Shown here: piece after piece, positions 39,001 through 53,000 of the stretch
Layout of the letters: the number at the start of each line of letters is the position of its first letter
Numbering within the stretch: the first letter of the stretch is position 1
NCBI GenBank assembly: GCA_032871835.1
Contig: CM065300.1
Coordinates: 72,338,017-72,402,016 of the forward strand
Origin: Dipteronia dyeriana
Taxonomy: Eukaryota > Streptophyta > Magnoliopsida > Sapindales > Sapindaceae
Direction of reading: 5' to 3'
DNA: 64,000 bases
The notes under the pieces: generated by a model
Databases searched by the model: none
What the model was told of the DNA's origin: nothing
What the model saw: only the letters and a program-made list of their open reading frames with translations
Position numbers and translations under genes: made by a program

Positions 39001-40988
39001 TCAATACTCTGCTGTTTTACTACTAAATCTTTTCATCTTCTTTTGATTAAATTACGTGAATCTCCTTGACATTTACAGACTTTGTTAATGTGCGTCCAAC
39101 TCATTCTCTTGACTCCTTGCACAGAATTGTTGTTGAGAATGGTGGCATGTTTTCAATGAATTTGAATAACTCTGTTACACACTGTGCTGCAGCTGAGAAC
39201 AAAGGTCTGTCTCTTTCCCTCTCTCTCACACACTCACATGCAGTCACATGTATGCACCCCAGATAAAATTATCTTGGGTTAAAAATAATATAAAGAATAA
39301 AATTTCAGGGATTAAATACCAGGCAGCAAAGCGTTATGGAGATGTTATTCATTACTCTTGGGTCTTGGATTGTTGTTCCCAAAAGAAACTCCTCCAATTA
39401 CAGCCAAAGTAAGTTCTGTTGTCATTTAATCTATTGCTTAATTCAAAACCTCAAAAAGATTTTATTAAGTCCTTGATGGTAAATGACTTGGGACCTTGTT
39501 TTACCTATAAGGTACTTCCTCTACCTTTCTGACTCTTCAAAGTCTAAGCTACAAGAAGTTGATGAATTTTCTGACTCTTACTTTTGGGATCTTGACCTAG
39601 CGGACATCAAACAGGTATTAGAATGTGTGTTTAGTCCTAATATTTTGGGAAATGTCACTTTTTACTCATTTTTCCATTTTTGGCTCGCGGGGGGTCCTTA
39701 AATTATTCAAAAAGGCTCAGTTTATCTCTTCTATTAGTCCACCGTCGGTCAAACTTAACGGTTTGAGGGGTATTTTGTCTCCTTATAATACAACTTTTAA
39801 AATAATGCCACATGTCCTCTTTTTAAAAAGGAAATACAAAACATAAAAGAAAATCAGACCAGACCTCTAAAGCACGGACACGACAAAAATATGCTAGGGC
39901 ACGATGGGGGACACGGGAGGGACACGGCGCTGACACGGGTGGACACGGGGATGACACGGGTGAACGCGGCAAAGACACGGTTAGGACACGGCGGGGGCAA
40001 TTTTGCAATTGAGTTTTGAAAAATCGGGGTAAAATTATGAATTTTAAAAAGTTTAGTGGTCAAATCAAAATTTTGCAAAATTTTAATGTTAGGGTTAGAT
40101 ACACTTTCGATCTGTGACTGAAGAGAGGAGAACAAAACATAGAAACGAGAACTGGAGAAGAGAAAAGAGGAAGAAGAAGAAGAAAAGAAGAAGGAACGGG
40201 AAGAGAAAGTCGACAACTCGACGGACACCGGCGACTTGAGTTGACGACGAACGGTGACGAAGAGGAAGTCGACAACGAAGTGACGAACGCCAACAACTCC
40301 AAGTCTTCATGTATGTGATCTTCTTTCTTCACTTCACTTCAAGTCTTCATTTTTTCGATCTTCATTTTTCAAGATTTGGCTTTTGGTTTGTTGTTTCTCT
40401 AGGCTTGTTTTTCTTTTTTCCGTCTTTTTGTTTTGTTGGCTGTTTGTGTGCAGCATGTCAAAAATAAGAATAAAAACAGAGACATTATTACTTATTAATA
40501 ATCGACAACAGAATCCAAGGTCTTAAAACTCGTAAGGCGGTGCGAGGCGGTAAGGCCTTCGTGAGGCGAGGCGGGTGCCTCGAGGCGAACGAGGCGGGCA
40601 CCTCAGCTAGAAAGTGGATTTAAAAAAAAAAAAAATTGTAATAAATTAATAACATTCAGAATATTCCATACAATTAAAGAAATAAGTCATATCTAACATT
40701 ACCCCTAAACAACCATTAATAAAGATTTACCTAAACTCATAGTCTAAACCCAAACTAATAACTCAATACTTAGTTTGATAAACTTATCTCACAAGAATTA
40801 AGAATATATAATTATAATTATAATAATAATAATAATAATAATAAAAAATAATAATAATAATCATAATAATAATAACATTTGAAATATTAATTAAAAAAAA
40901 TGAAAATCAGTTGCCAATTGCCAGCATCCAAACCATCTGGAAGCTGAAAGCAGTTGACAGCTGCTATAATTAAAAAAAAAAAACTAAA

Positions 40989-41041
<53 letters not shown>

Positions 41042-44000
41042 GAGAGAGAGATGAAGAACAAAATAAAACAAACGAGAGAAACATAAACAAAGGAGAAGAG
41101 CAGAAACAAAGGGGATGAAGAAGAGAAGTTAAAAGATTTTTTTATTTTATTTTATGAATTTGGAAACTCGCCGCCGTCTGCCGACGCAGGAACTGTGCGT
41201 GGCCGACACCGAATGCACCATTAGAATCAGATGCCGCCGACCAGCAACTTTCCCTTCATCACCGATCTCTAAATCTACCTCTATCAACACAGATCTACGT
41301 TTGAAAAGTAGATCCCGCGTCACCGCCGCCGCCGCCGAACGAGAGCACGTGGAGCGTCACTGCCGGTACCAGACAAAGCGTCGGCCGCTGATCCTTCTGA
41401 ACGGCCTTCCATCTGTTAACAGAGCAAAAACAAAATGCGGCCGAGTGAGAGGAGAGGTGGGCGAGTGAGGGCTGGTCAGCGGATAAGCGGCCGCCTCGTG
41501 CGGCGGAGGCGGGAGTTTGAACGATAGCAATAAGTGCGGCCGCACCAGTGCTGTTTCGTCGAGAGGCGGGTGAGGCCGCCTCAAACCGCTTTGTAAAACA
41601 TAGACAGAATCAGAGACATTATTACTTAAATAGTGATGGATAGCTAAAATATTTATTAGTATTATTAATATTTTATATTTGTAAGATTCGATAAAGACAT
41701 TATATAAGATTATTTTTTAAAAATATAATAAATATTTTATTTTAATTGTCGTGTCCTAGTTTTTGGAGATTTGTCGTGTACCCGTGTCATACCGTATAGT
41801 GTCGCCGTAGCCGTGTCCGTGTCCGTGTCTGTGTCCGTGCACATAGTTGTCAGAAGCGTTAGGTGACTCGAGACATGGACCTCTATCGCCTGAGGCACTA
41901 GGCGCTAGGCGCCAGGCGAGGCGCACGCCCGACTGAAGCAAGGCGAACCTATTTCATAATAACCTGAATACCTAATTTATCAACATTTTTTAAGTGACTA
42001 CTTTAAAAACTACCCACAAGGGCCACAACACATGATAATTAAATAAAAAGCAATTACCATCATAATTCATAGTTCAAAATAAACTTAAAGTTGCAAAAAA
42101 AGAAAGAAAGTAGAATCATCACAATTCTAATAAAAACAAGATCAAATCCCCTCTTGCAATTCTTCTTGTTGAAGTCGCTCTCCCTCATCTTGCCCTTCAA
42201 TCTCTTCTTCACTTTCCTCATCTAATAATTGATTCATTGGTCGAACTTGAGGTACCCTTGACGAAGAAGCTTCTCTTGCTCTAAATTGATAACTAGGCTC
42301 CCCAACACTAGCAGCTGTAGCAACAACATTCCATGTCAAATTATCTTCTTCTGTAAAAACAAGTTCATCATCTCCATCATTCTCATCATCCAACCTCCCA
42401 GTCAACCATTCATTGCTTTCATCGATTTCATTCAGGGATCAATGGTGTCACGTGCATCATATCGACGTTTCAATGCTTTATTGTATTTTACGAACACCAA
42501 GTCATTTAAACGACTTTGATCAAGTCTATTTCTTCTTTTGGTATGAAGCTGCAATAAGCCAATAATTATACATACAAAATAAGAATATTTATATTATAAT
42601 GTAAAATGTAATTAAAAATACTTTTAAAAGTAAAAACGCAGACTTACATTTTCAAATACACTCCAATTACGTTCACACCTAGATGAACTGCGAGTGAGGC
42701 TAAGAATCTTTATAGTAAATTTTTGCAAAGCAGGTGTAGAAGTGCCATATGAATCCCACCACTCGGCTGTTAATTAAAAATGAAAAATCATTAATTAATA
42801 TTTGTTATATAATATTTTAAAAATAGAATACATGTTTTACTTTAAAAAATATATACATGGTGATTTCTTTCGTCTCATTCTAACGCCCATTAGGCTACCA
42901 AATAGTCCTGCAGCTTTCTTATACTTGGAGAGCTCAAGATCAATCGCACATCGAGTCTCTACATCTGGGACTAACCTTTCTATGCATGTATACAATCCAT
43001 TTGCCACTTCATCATCTACATTTCTAGTATTGTAGAAGAATTTTGGGTTCAAGAACCACTCGGCTCCATGTAGAGAGCGATGAAGTTGAATATTCCATCT
43101 AGCATCAATCAACTTAAAAATATCTTCATATTTACTTTCATTGCCCCCAAAAGATCTAGCAATAGCTTCTTTGGCCTTATCCATAGCTTCATAAATATAA
43201 CCCATGGCAGGTTTCCTCTCACCATCTACCAACCGAAGCACACCCACAAGAGGACCGACTATCTTAAGGGCCACACCACATTGTTCCAAAATGAAGGCAT
43301 AAGCAAAACTTCCACAACTCTTTTAGCTTCAGCTTCTTTAAACCATTTGCTTTTTGCCCATTCTTCAGAAGTAAACATCCTTCTGAGGTTGGCCTTTTCG
43401 CTATGAATCTTGGACAATATTATAAAAGCAGTTGCAAATCTTGTTTTTGCAGGCCTTAACAATTCCTTCATGTTTGTATACTTCGTTAACATGTTTACCT
43501 CACCGGTGCGGCCGTAGATGTAACTGTTAATCATAATGGCCATCTCAAATGTTTGCTTCATCCTTTTCAACTTGAAAATATCTTCTAATATTAAATCCAA
43601 GCAGTGTGCAGCGTATGGGGTCCAAAACAAGTTGGGATATTTTGCCTTTAGAAATCTCCCTATATAAAAAATGTATATATAAGTTAGTTAATATTTATCA
43701 AATATCAATCCATAAGTCAAGCCTTAACTCTTAACTAATAAGTTAAAAATATATAATACCCGTCAAAACATTATTTGAAGCGCTGTCGGTGACAACTTGA
43801 ACCACATTGTCTACACCAATCTTTTCCACGAATTGACTCAGTAAGTCAAACATCTTCTCACCAGTCTTAGCATATCCCGAAGCATCAACTGACTCAATAA
43901 ACACACTTCTTCTCGGACTATTGACTAGGAAATTAATCAATGTCTTTTCTCTTTTGTCTTTCCAACCATCCGATAGAATGGAACATCCATAAGTCTTCCA

Positions 44001-47000
44001 TTCCTCTACATGCATCTTCAAAGTTTCACAGGTAACCTTCACCTCATTCTTTAGAAGGGGAACCCTGACTTCATGATAAGTTGGCAGTTTAACACCCAAA
44101 CCATATTGTCCAACTGCCTCACAAAATGCATTGAAGCTACGGTACTTCATAGTATTGAATGAGATTCCTACCTCATACATCCATCTAGCAAAAGTTTTAC
44201 AAACACAACCTTTTAATTCCTCTTTTACCGCATCACTTTCACCCAACTTCAATTGCCTTGAACTTGAAGGGGTCTTGTTGTAGAACAAATCAAGTGGACC
44301 TTCTGTTTTGGCTTTTTAAATAGGTTGATGCTTTCATCAGTGCTTCCACTTCCAGTTTCAGTTCCACTTGGTCGTTTTTTAGTACTAGAAAGCATCGGCA
44401 AATCATCATCTCTTTCGCCATAATCAAAATCATCTTCAGGTGCCAATTTTTTCCGTTCTTTTTCATTCTTTTTCCTCTGCATATAATTTAGGATCTCCTC
44501 TTTGAATGTGCTGGAATTTTGGCACAAGCTGACATTCTTAGAACATGCAGCTAAATGTTTTTTGCCCCGAAAAATACCTCTTTTTGACTGTTTACCACAA
44601 AAATTGCATTTTATGGTATTTGTGTCATTAGGGTTAGGGCAACTGAAATAGCGCCATGCGGGATCTTTCTTTAGGTTTGATGTTTGACTCGCATCTAATG
44701 TCGACATTCAGAATTTGTAACCTATAATCACAAAAAGTACAAGCAAAATTAATTTGTAAATGGCTAATAACTAATTAACTATTAACTAATAAGTGCAGTA
44801 ACAGTTAACAAACATGACAATTTTTGCTTAAAAACAAACACTGATAGTGAACCAAGCATGACAAGTTGACAACACTATAACAGTAAGGCAACATCAGAAT
44901 TCACAACATTTCATAAATATCAATATTCAACTTCATCAACACAGCCATCATCAAGTCATCAACCAATTTTGTAAACTTCAACTCATCAAGTAAAATATTA
45001 ATTATATAGATAATAAAAATAAACTTCAACACAGCCAACATCAACTCATCAATTCATCAATTTTTCAACAAAACTAAATAGATAAAAATAAAAAATTGGG
45101 CAGCATAACGGCTTATATTTGGGGACTAGAAGGATAGAGAAGGAGAGAATGATGAGAAAAATTGAATTTAAAACAAAAAAAACAATTTTTTGAAAAATCA
45201 TACCTGGTTGTGGTCGGCAGTCGGCTGGTCTTCAAGAATCAAGAGTGAAAGTCTTCAAGTCTTCAACTTTCTCAACAGTCTTCACTTCGAATGGAGAGGA
45301 GGAAAGGAGAATCAACCGATTGGAGAGGATTGGAGGAGAGAATCAGCTGTCGACTGCTTCTGTTGTTTCTAGGGTTTTTTTTTTGTTTTGTTTTAAAAAA
45401 CGAATTGTTCAGTTTTTGTTTAAGAGAAACTATCAAAACGACATTTTTTTTAAAAAAAAGTTGAAACAAGCACGCTTAGGCTCGCTTTTTGGCGCCCATT
45501 GCTTCTGCGCTTAAGCGTAAAAAGCGCTCGCCTCATCGAAGAGGTTGCGCCTGGCCACACTCAAGGCGACAACCACTCGCCCTGCCTCGCCTAGCGCCTA
45601 GACGCGCGCCTAGGCGCTATTTTGACAACTATATCCGTGCAAGCTAGGTTAAGACTTTTACACTATTGATCAAGACTACTTAGAAATTCTTTAACGTGGG
45701 ATCCTTGAAATAAGTTATTCTTGGACGTCTTTGTTAGTCTTGATTGTTCATGTTAGAGTCTTGACAATTTTTGTGACATGATCAAGACTCTAACAAAGAC
45801 GTCAAACTTATCAGACATAACTTTATACAAGGGATCCTCACTAGAAAAGGACCGCGTGTTTACATGTTTGGATACTTGGTTTATTAACTGTCATAATCTT
45901 TATGAAAACCATGGAAGAATAATCAGTAAACAAGGGGGATGAACATTATTAAGAAATTTCAGTTCATAATGTGGTGCCCATTTAGTGTACAACTGTATAA
46001 CCCCTAAACTTATGTAGAGCAAGCTTTTGATTATAAATATGATAATTTTTTTACTTTTTGTTATTTTCAGCTCTTAAGCAACATTGATAGATTAGAAGAC
46101 TCGAAAACCGTTGACTATTATAAGAAAAAGTACTATCCTAGGGACAAATGGTGCTGCTTTCATGGCTGCTGCATTTACTTCTTCCTTTCAACAGAGTCTT
46201 TGTAAGATTTCTTAACATCATAAATCCTTATATACCATGTATATCTGTTTTTGGTTGGTCCAATTTGATTTGGTCTCTGGAATGTTTTTGTTGGAAAGTC
46301 TTCTCTCCGGATCCTAAGTATAAGGATATATGATCTGATTAGTGATTAGTGTTGACTAAAGAGTAATTCTAGGAATAATCCTAGGATGATTTCTAGGAAT
46401 CAATTTCCTATAATTGTTGACTTGTAAATTTATTGTTAGTTAACTAATTAATTAGCTAATTGTTAGGAATTAATTAATTAGCATTTATTTCTTTAATTGT
46501 AGGCTAAGCAAGGAAACTTACTATATATATATACATATATACATATATACATAAATGCTCTATTGTAACTATTTTGAATATACAATCAATATATAAAAAA
46601 TCTTCATGGTATCAAAGTTTGGTTCTAACTCTGAAACCTAGGCCCTTTTTTTCTTCCTTTTTCCGCAAAGCCCTTGGACATATTCCTTGACGTTTTTTAC
46701 TTTCACTTCTGTCATCATGTTCGAAGAAACTATCACCACTGCTTCACCCACGCCCGCAGACTATCAACCTCCCACAACTTTTCCTTCCGACTATAACCTC
46801 CCAATCAAAATCACAAATATCAAGCTTAATGGAGACAATTTTCTCCATTGGTCACTTTATTTCTAGATGTATGTTCGAGGCAGAGGTAAAATAGGTTATT
46901 TAACTGGTGACAAAACAGAACCGCCTATCACAGATGCACAACATGCGGTGTGGGATGTAGAGAACTCAATGGTGATGTTCTTAGCCGTATATTTAATTTT

Positions 47001-50000
47001 TTGGCAAGCTTGAATATCGAATTTGATGAGGTCCGAGGCAAAATCATTGCGAGACAGCCCCTTCCTTCTTTGAATGTTGTCTTTGCTGAAGTAAAGAGGG
47101 AAGAGAGTAGGCGGATAGTGATGTTAGGAAAGAAAAACAGTGAGCCAAGCCCAGTTGAGACTTCCGCTTTAGTCTAACAAGAGGTGGTTGCTCATAAGGC
47201 TTAGGTCCGGAAGAATGAGGATAAGCCTAAGGTGTGGTGTGGTTTTTGTATTAGACCGAGACATACACGTGAAACCTGCTGGAGGATCCACGGCAAGACA
47301 ACCAACTGGAAACCTCGGTAGAAACCTGCTTTTACAACCCATTCTGTTGAGCAGTCCTATCTCAATAAGGATTAGGTTGAACAACTTTTGAAACAATTCT
47401 CACCCAATTCATAGACAACTACATCCACTCCTAGCAATTTCATTGCTTACATAGTTAACATTCCTACCAGTTTTTTAAGTACCTTTGCCTCTGCACCATG
47501 GATCATTGATTCTGGTGCTTCAGACCACATGACCAGTATCCCATCATTATTTCACACTTATACTCCATGTGCTGGTAACTAGAAGGTAAGCATAGCTGAT
47601 GGAAGCCTCTCTAGTATTGCTGGAAAGGGTTCTATTAAGATCTCAGACACCCTTACATTAAAATCCGTTCTTCATGTGCCTAATCTTTCTGCAATCTGTT
47701 GTATGTCAGTAAACTCTCACAAGGCTAACTGCTCGGTTGTTTTTTCTCCTACTAAATATGACTTTCAGGATATGGCTTTGGGGAAGACGATTGTAGTGCT
47801 AAGATGAAAGGTGGGCTCTACTATTTTGAAGATTCCCCGAGTAATAATTCAGCTCTAGCTCTAGGTTTGAGTTGTAATGCTTCTTCCTCTTCTGTTAAAG
47901 ATGAAATAATGATGTGACACTTTAGACTAGGACACCCTAGTTCTCCATATTTAAAACATCTATTTCCCAATTTATTTCAAGGTGTTTCAATAAAAGAATT
48001 TCAGTGTGATGTTTTTTGTTTTTCTAAAAGTACTTGGCATCCATATCATGCATCAAAGCCTTTCTATCTAATTCACATAGATGTGTGGGGACCCTCTAAT
48101 ATTTCTACTAAGTGGAAAACATTGGTTTGTCATATTTATAGATGACCACACACGTTTATGTTGATTTATTTGATTAATATTAAAGCTGAAGTTGGAAAAC
48201 TCTTTAAAGACTTTTACAAAATGGTTGAAAACCAGTTTCAAATTAAAATCAGTATTTTGCGTAGTGATAATGGAACTGAATATTTTAATCAACATCTTAG
48301 TGGTTTTCTAAGTAACAATGATATTCAACATCAATCCACATGTAGAAATACCCCACAACAAAATGGTATTGCAGAGTGTAAGAACCGTCATCTTAGAGGT
48401 AAGTATGGCACTCATGTTATCCATGAATGTTCCTAAGTATCTCTGGGGAGAAGCGGTTCTTACAGCTACTTATTTGATTAATAGGGTTCCATCAAGTGTA
48501 TTTAACCATGACACACCTTTGAATTGCTTTAAAAAATGTTTTCCCACAAATCGGTTAATTGCCTCCATTCCTCTTAAAACCTTCGGTTGCATTATTTTGT
48601 TCATCAACCTCTAATCTCTAGGTCTAAACTAGATGCAAGGGCTGCAAAATGTTCATTGGTTATGTAGCCAATAATCGAGGGTATAAATGTTTTAATCCTC
48701 ACAATCGAAAAACTTATGTTAGCATGGATGTAACCTTTTTTGAAAACAAACCATTTTTTAGTCTCAACTTCACGGGGAGAACACACAAGAAGATGAAACT
48801 GAAACCAGAATTTCTTTTGGCAAAAAATCTGCAAGGGACATATCCAGTTCCTGCAGTGTTTGAATCTGTATTTCCTGCTGTTGAGTCTAGTTTTCCCATT
48901 TCTAATCCTATTAGCCAACCTGTGACTCATCTTGAAGTTGATAAAACAATTAATCAACCAGAGGTGGTGTCGTTTTTGGACTCCGATCGGGCAAGAAATC
49001 AGGAATTTGAACCAGTTTTGGAACAACTAGAACCTAGTTTTGTGCCACATCATACTGTGTCTGATGTAGGGGGAGGAAATTTACAAGTTGAGAACCCAAT
49101 TGTGAGGGTATACACTCGAAGGAAGAATCTTGACAATAGTGCCCAGTTGTATCAAAGCTCGATCAATTACTATCCTTTAGACCAGAACCTGAGTCACATG
49201 CAAATCAACAAGGTGAGACCTTTGTCATTAATTCTTCTCCTCTACCTAAACCTATTCCAAAACATGTCTCTAAACTCCTTGATAAACCTGAGAATATGGA
49301 ATAATTGAAACAGACCTTAATATTCCTATAGCCATTAGAAAGGGTGTTAGATCGTGCAAGTCTCATCCTATTGCTAAATTTCTATCATACCATAGGCTTT
49401 CCAATAGTTATAGAGCTTTCACATCAAAACTGTCACAATATGACATGCGTAAAACCATACATAAAGTCCGGTCAAATCCAAAATGGAAAAATGTTGTTAT
49501 GGAAGAGATGTTAGCCCTTAAAAAGAGAAGACTTTTAGGAAATAGTTGACCTACCTAAAGGGAAAAGGACTGTTGTTGCAAATGGGTTTTCACAATCAAA
49601 TGTAGAGCAGATGGATCTATTGAGAGGTATAAAGGCTAGATTAGTTGCAAAAGGGTTCACTCAAACCTATGGCCTTGACTACCAAGAAACATTTGCCCCA
49701 GTAGCCAAAGTTAACTCTATTCAAATCCTTCTCTCTGTGGTAGTAAATTACAATTGGCCCTTACACTAGTTGGATGTAAAAAATGCATTTCTAAATGGCA
49801 ACCTAGAAGATGAGGTATTCATGATGATTCCACCCGGGTTTGAGAAACAGCTAAGCAGTGAGAAGGTGTGTAAATTGGTTAAGTCCCTATATGGGTTTAA
49901 ACAATCTCCACGAGCATGGTTTGAAAGGTTTGGAAAGGTGGTTAAGAGATTCGGTTATTGCCAAAGCCAAGGGGATCATACACTTTCTTAAACACTTTAA

Positions 50001-53000
50001 AGAAAGGAAGAAGGCAATATTGATTGTGCATGTAGATGATATCATCCTAACTGGGGATGATATGATCGAGATTGAGAGATTAAAGAAGGCTTTTAGCAAG
50101 TTAGTTCGATTAAGGATATGGGTGAACTAAAGTACTTTCTTTGAATGGAGTTTGCAAGATCCAAGAAAGGAATTTTTATCTCCTAAAGAATATATGTGTT
50201 GGATTTGTTAAAGGAAACAGGTTTGATTGGCTTCAAACCTGTTGAGACCCCCATTGAACCGAATCTCAAGCTTGAAGCAACAAAACCGAACACACATGTT
50301 GACAAGGAACAGTATCAGAGGCTTATAGGAGACTGATCTACTTAGCTCACACTAGGGCTCGATATCTCATTCGCAGTTAGCTTGGTAAGCCAATTTCTGC
50401 ACTTACCTGGTCCTCTACATCAAGCAGCTGTCCTAAGAATTCTAAGGTACCTAAAGGGGGACACCGTGCAGGGAGTTACTGTTTGCTAGCAGAGGACACC
50501 TACAAGTTGAAATTTATACGGTTGCTAACTGGGTTGGGGGAGTGTAACTGAAAGAAGGTCAACATCTGGTTATTGTGTCTTTGTTGGTGGTAATCTTGTT
50601 ACTTGGAGAAGCAAGAAACAAAGGGTGGTTGGAAAGAGTAGTGCTAAAGCTGAATTTATAGCAGCAACTCGTGGAATTGGAATCTGTGAGGTATTATGGA
50701 TTAAAAGGCTTCTTGAAGACCTAAAGATACAAGTGCCACAACCACTAAAACTCGATTGTGACAATAAATCAGCAATTGCCATTGCACATAATCCAGTTCT
50801 ACATGATAGAACTAAACATGTGGAGATAGACAAACACTTCTTCAAAGAGAAGTTGGAGACTGGACTGATTTGCATGCCATATTTGCCAACTACTGAACAG
50901 GTTGCTGACCATCTCACTAAAGGACTGCCCAAGACTCAATTTGATAAGCTAATATGAAAGCTAGGCTTAGAAGATATCTTCAAGCCAGCTTGAGCGGGAG
51001 TGTTGGAAAGTCTTCTCCTCAGATCCTAAGAATCAGGAGATATGATTTGATTAGTGATTAGTGTTGACTAAAGAGTAATTCTAGGAGTAAAATCCTAGGA
51101 GGATTTCTAGGAATCAATTTCCTATAATTGTTGACTTGTAAATTAATTGTTAGTCGACTAATTAATTAACTAATTATTAGGAATTAATTAATTAACATTT
51201 ATAGCCTTAATTGTTGGCCTAATTGTATATGCCCTATTGTAACTATTTTGAATATACAATCAATATATAAAAAATCTTTAGTATTAATATCTATAGAATA
51301 ATTTTCATGCTTTTTAATAAGCAATTTTTTCTTAAGAATACCTGAGGAGGAAGTCCTGTTGGGACTTGGTCTGAGGAGATTGAAACTTGAAGTTTCATTT
51401 GGTGGTGGCAAAGTCTGCTGCAATCTTTCAAATGCTACCCACTTGGTGGTCTTGTCAGTACCAGGATGTGATCTGAATTTTGAATCTCTTATAAAAAGGT
51501 ATCTACAGTTCTTTTGTTCTTCTGTGTTTTATTCTCTTGTAAAAACGTAATTGAAGTTCAATCAATTGTTCTTGTTTGTGTCAAAGACTCAAATATATTT
51601 GGTTTCAAGAGGTGATACATTTTAATAACCCATTACTAATTACAGAAGCTATCCTACATCATCTTTGAACTTATTTTGCTGCAACAGAAATAATGTAAAT
51701 AGGCTGACAAATGATAATTTAGTAGGTATTAATTGTTAACGTGCTTTTAGTCGTAAGAGTCAACAAGATGTCCCGTTAAATAAGGAATTTTTCTTTCCTA
51801 TTCATATGGAGCATTATGTAGCTTCTCCTCACCTAGATCGACATAATCGACATATAGAGGCTAATGAATTTATCTTAAATTTGTGAATTGTGCATAGAGC
51901 TTACTATATTTATGTGCTAATATATATGGTTTGTGTTTTACTTTGTTCTTTCTAGGTGTTACTTTTTACTATATATCAGGCATTTTAATGGTTTCTGTTG
52001 TTTGGGATATTTATCCCTCCCTCCATCTTTTTATCGTCTGCTTCTACAAAGTAAAGGGGCCATATGCTTTGCTTCACCACGGATATAAAAATCGAGGAGT
52101 AATTGGTTTTCAAATATTTTTTAACTTTTTCAGTGAGACTAGCAGCTGTTTTTTTTTTTTGGGTAAGCCAAAAAAAAAAATCCATTTTGACAGGCAGCTG
52201 TTGTAGCTATTGAGTATGATCCTTTTTGATAGGTAGGTCAGTGAGAAATATCCATTTTGCATACTGATTCAACATTTGCACGTGATAGCCCTGATGCATT
52301 TTAAAATACAGTACATTTTGACAATGGGATATAGAGATTGTGAAAATTCGTTGTGAAAACATTTTTTTGGGTGGTCTTGATATTACCATAATCATTGTGC
52401 CATTCAATTCTAGTGATATCATATTGTACAATTCTAGTTATAAACTGAAATAAGAATGTTAAATACAAAATATTCTTATTTGTTTACTTTTGATTTCGCT
52501 TTGTACAGTTTCAATGCTGCAGAGAAACATCTTTTCTTGAACAAGAAGTTGCATGTTGTTGGATCCCAATGGTTGGAAGACTGCTTGGAGCGGGAGCAAA
52601 AGATGGAAGAGTACACTTATAGCTTGAAGCCAAGTGAAACAGAGAAGTTATACTTTGAGTTGTGGTGAGTGCAAATATGTGTAGTGTCTGTTATTTTTAG
52701 TGCGATATTAATATAAGACATTGCAATAACAGAAATTTCAGATAAAATTAAAACTCCGTAGATTCCAATAGCTATGCTTAGTCCATTGAATGGTTAAGAC
52801 CCAATAGCTAGAATATCTATAAAAGGGCTAGTTGTACATTCTAAGAGCAGAAGGAACTAATTGATTATTTCAAGTGACAAGACACTAGAGGAAATATTTC
52901 TTCACAATCCTTCTTCTGCATGCTTCATCTTTCATAGACATGCCATGACTTGGGGATCACATGCTTTCAGGACACTAGACATATTGGTTAGTTTTTGAAA

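Larger units (their letters stand above)
39615..46070 (+). other. LIG4: LIG4 intron 23, filled with DNA transposons
   Basis: This 6,456-nt intron interrupts the coding of the XRCC4-binding region, right after ...ADIKQ and before LLSN. From left to right it contains ~250 bp of unassigned sequence, an element with GGACACG ends, a 1,088-bp hAT-like element inside that, a 3,792-bp hAT joined to its right end, and a hairpin repeat. The splice sites at both ends are intact. Confidence 0.85.
46289..51280 (+). mobile_element. Copia LTR retrotransposon in LIG4 intron 24
   Basis: The element runs from LTR to LTR in the same orientation as LIG4 and is 4,992 bp long. Flanks are GTTTT (46284-46288) and GTATT (51281-51285), a 5-bp target duplication with one mismatch. 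Removing it and the duplicate leaves an ordinary intron of about 140 nt (46202-46288 plus 51286-51336). The domain order gag, protease, integrase, reverse transcriptase, RNase H identifies Copia. Confidence 0.92.

Noticed and set aside
41154..41584. GC-rich frames inside the 1,088-bp element as a captured host gene
   Set aside because: Open on both strands with Arg/Pro-rich, low-complexity translation and no domain; could not be supported.
46071..46333. Possibility that LIG4 ends at exon 24 with a truncated protein
   Set aside because: Exons 25-27 downstream of the Copia element complete BRCT2 and the conserved C-terminus in frame with good splice sites.
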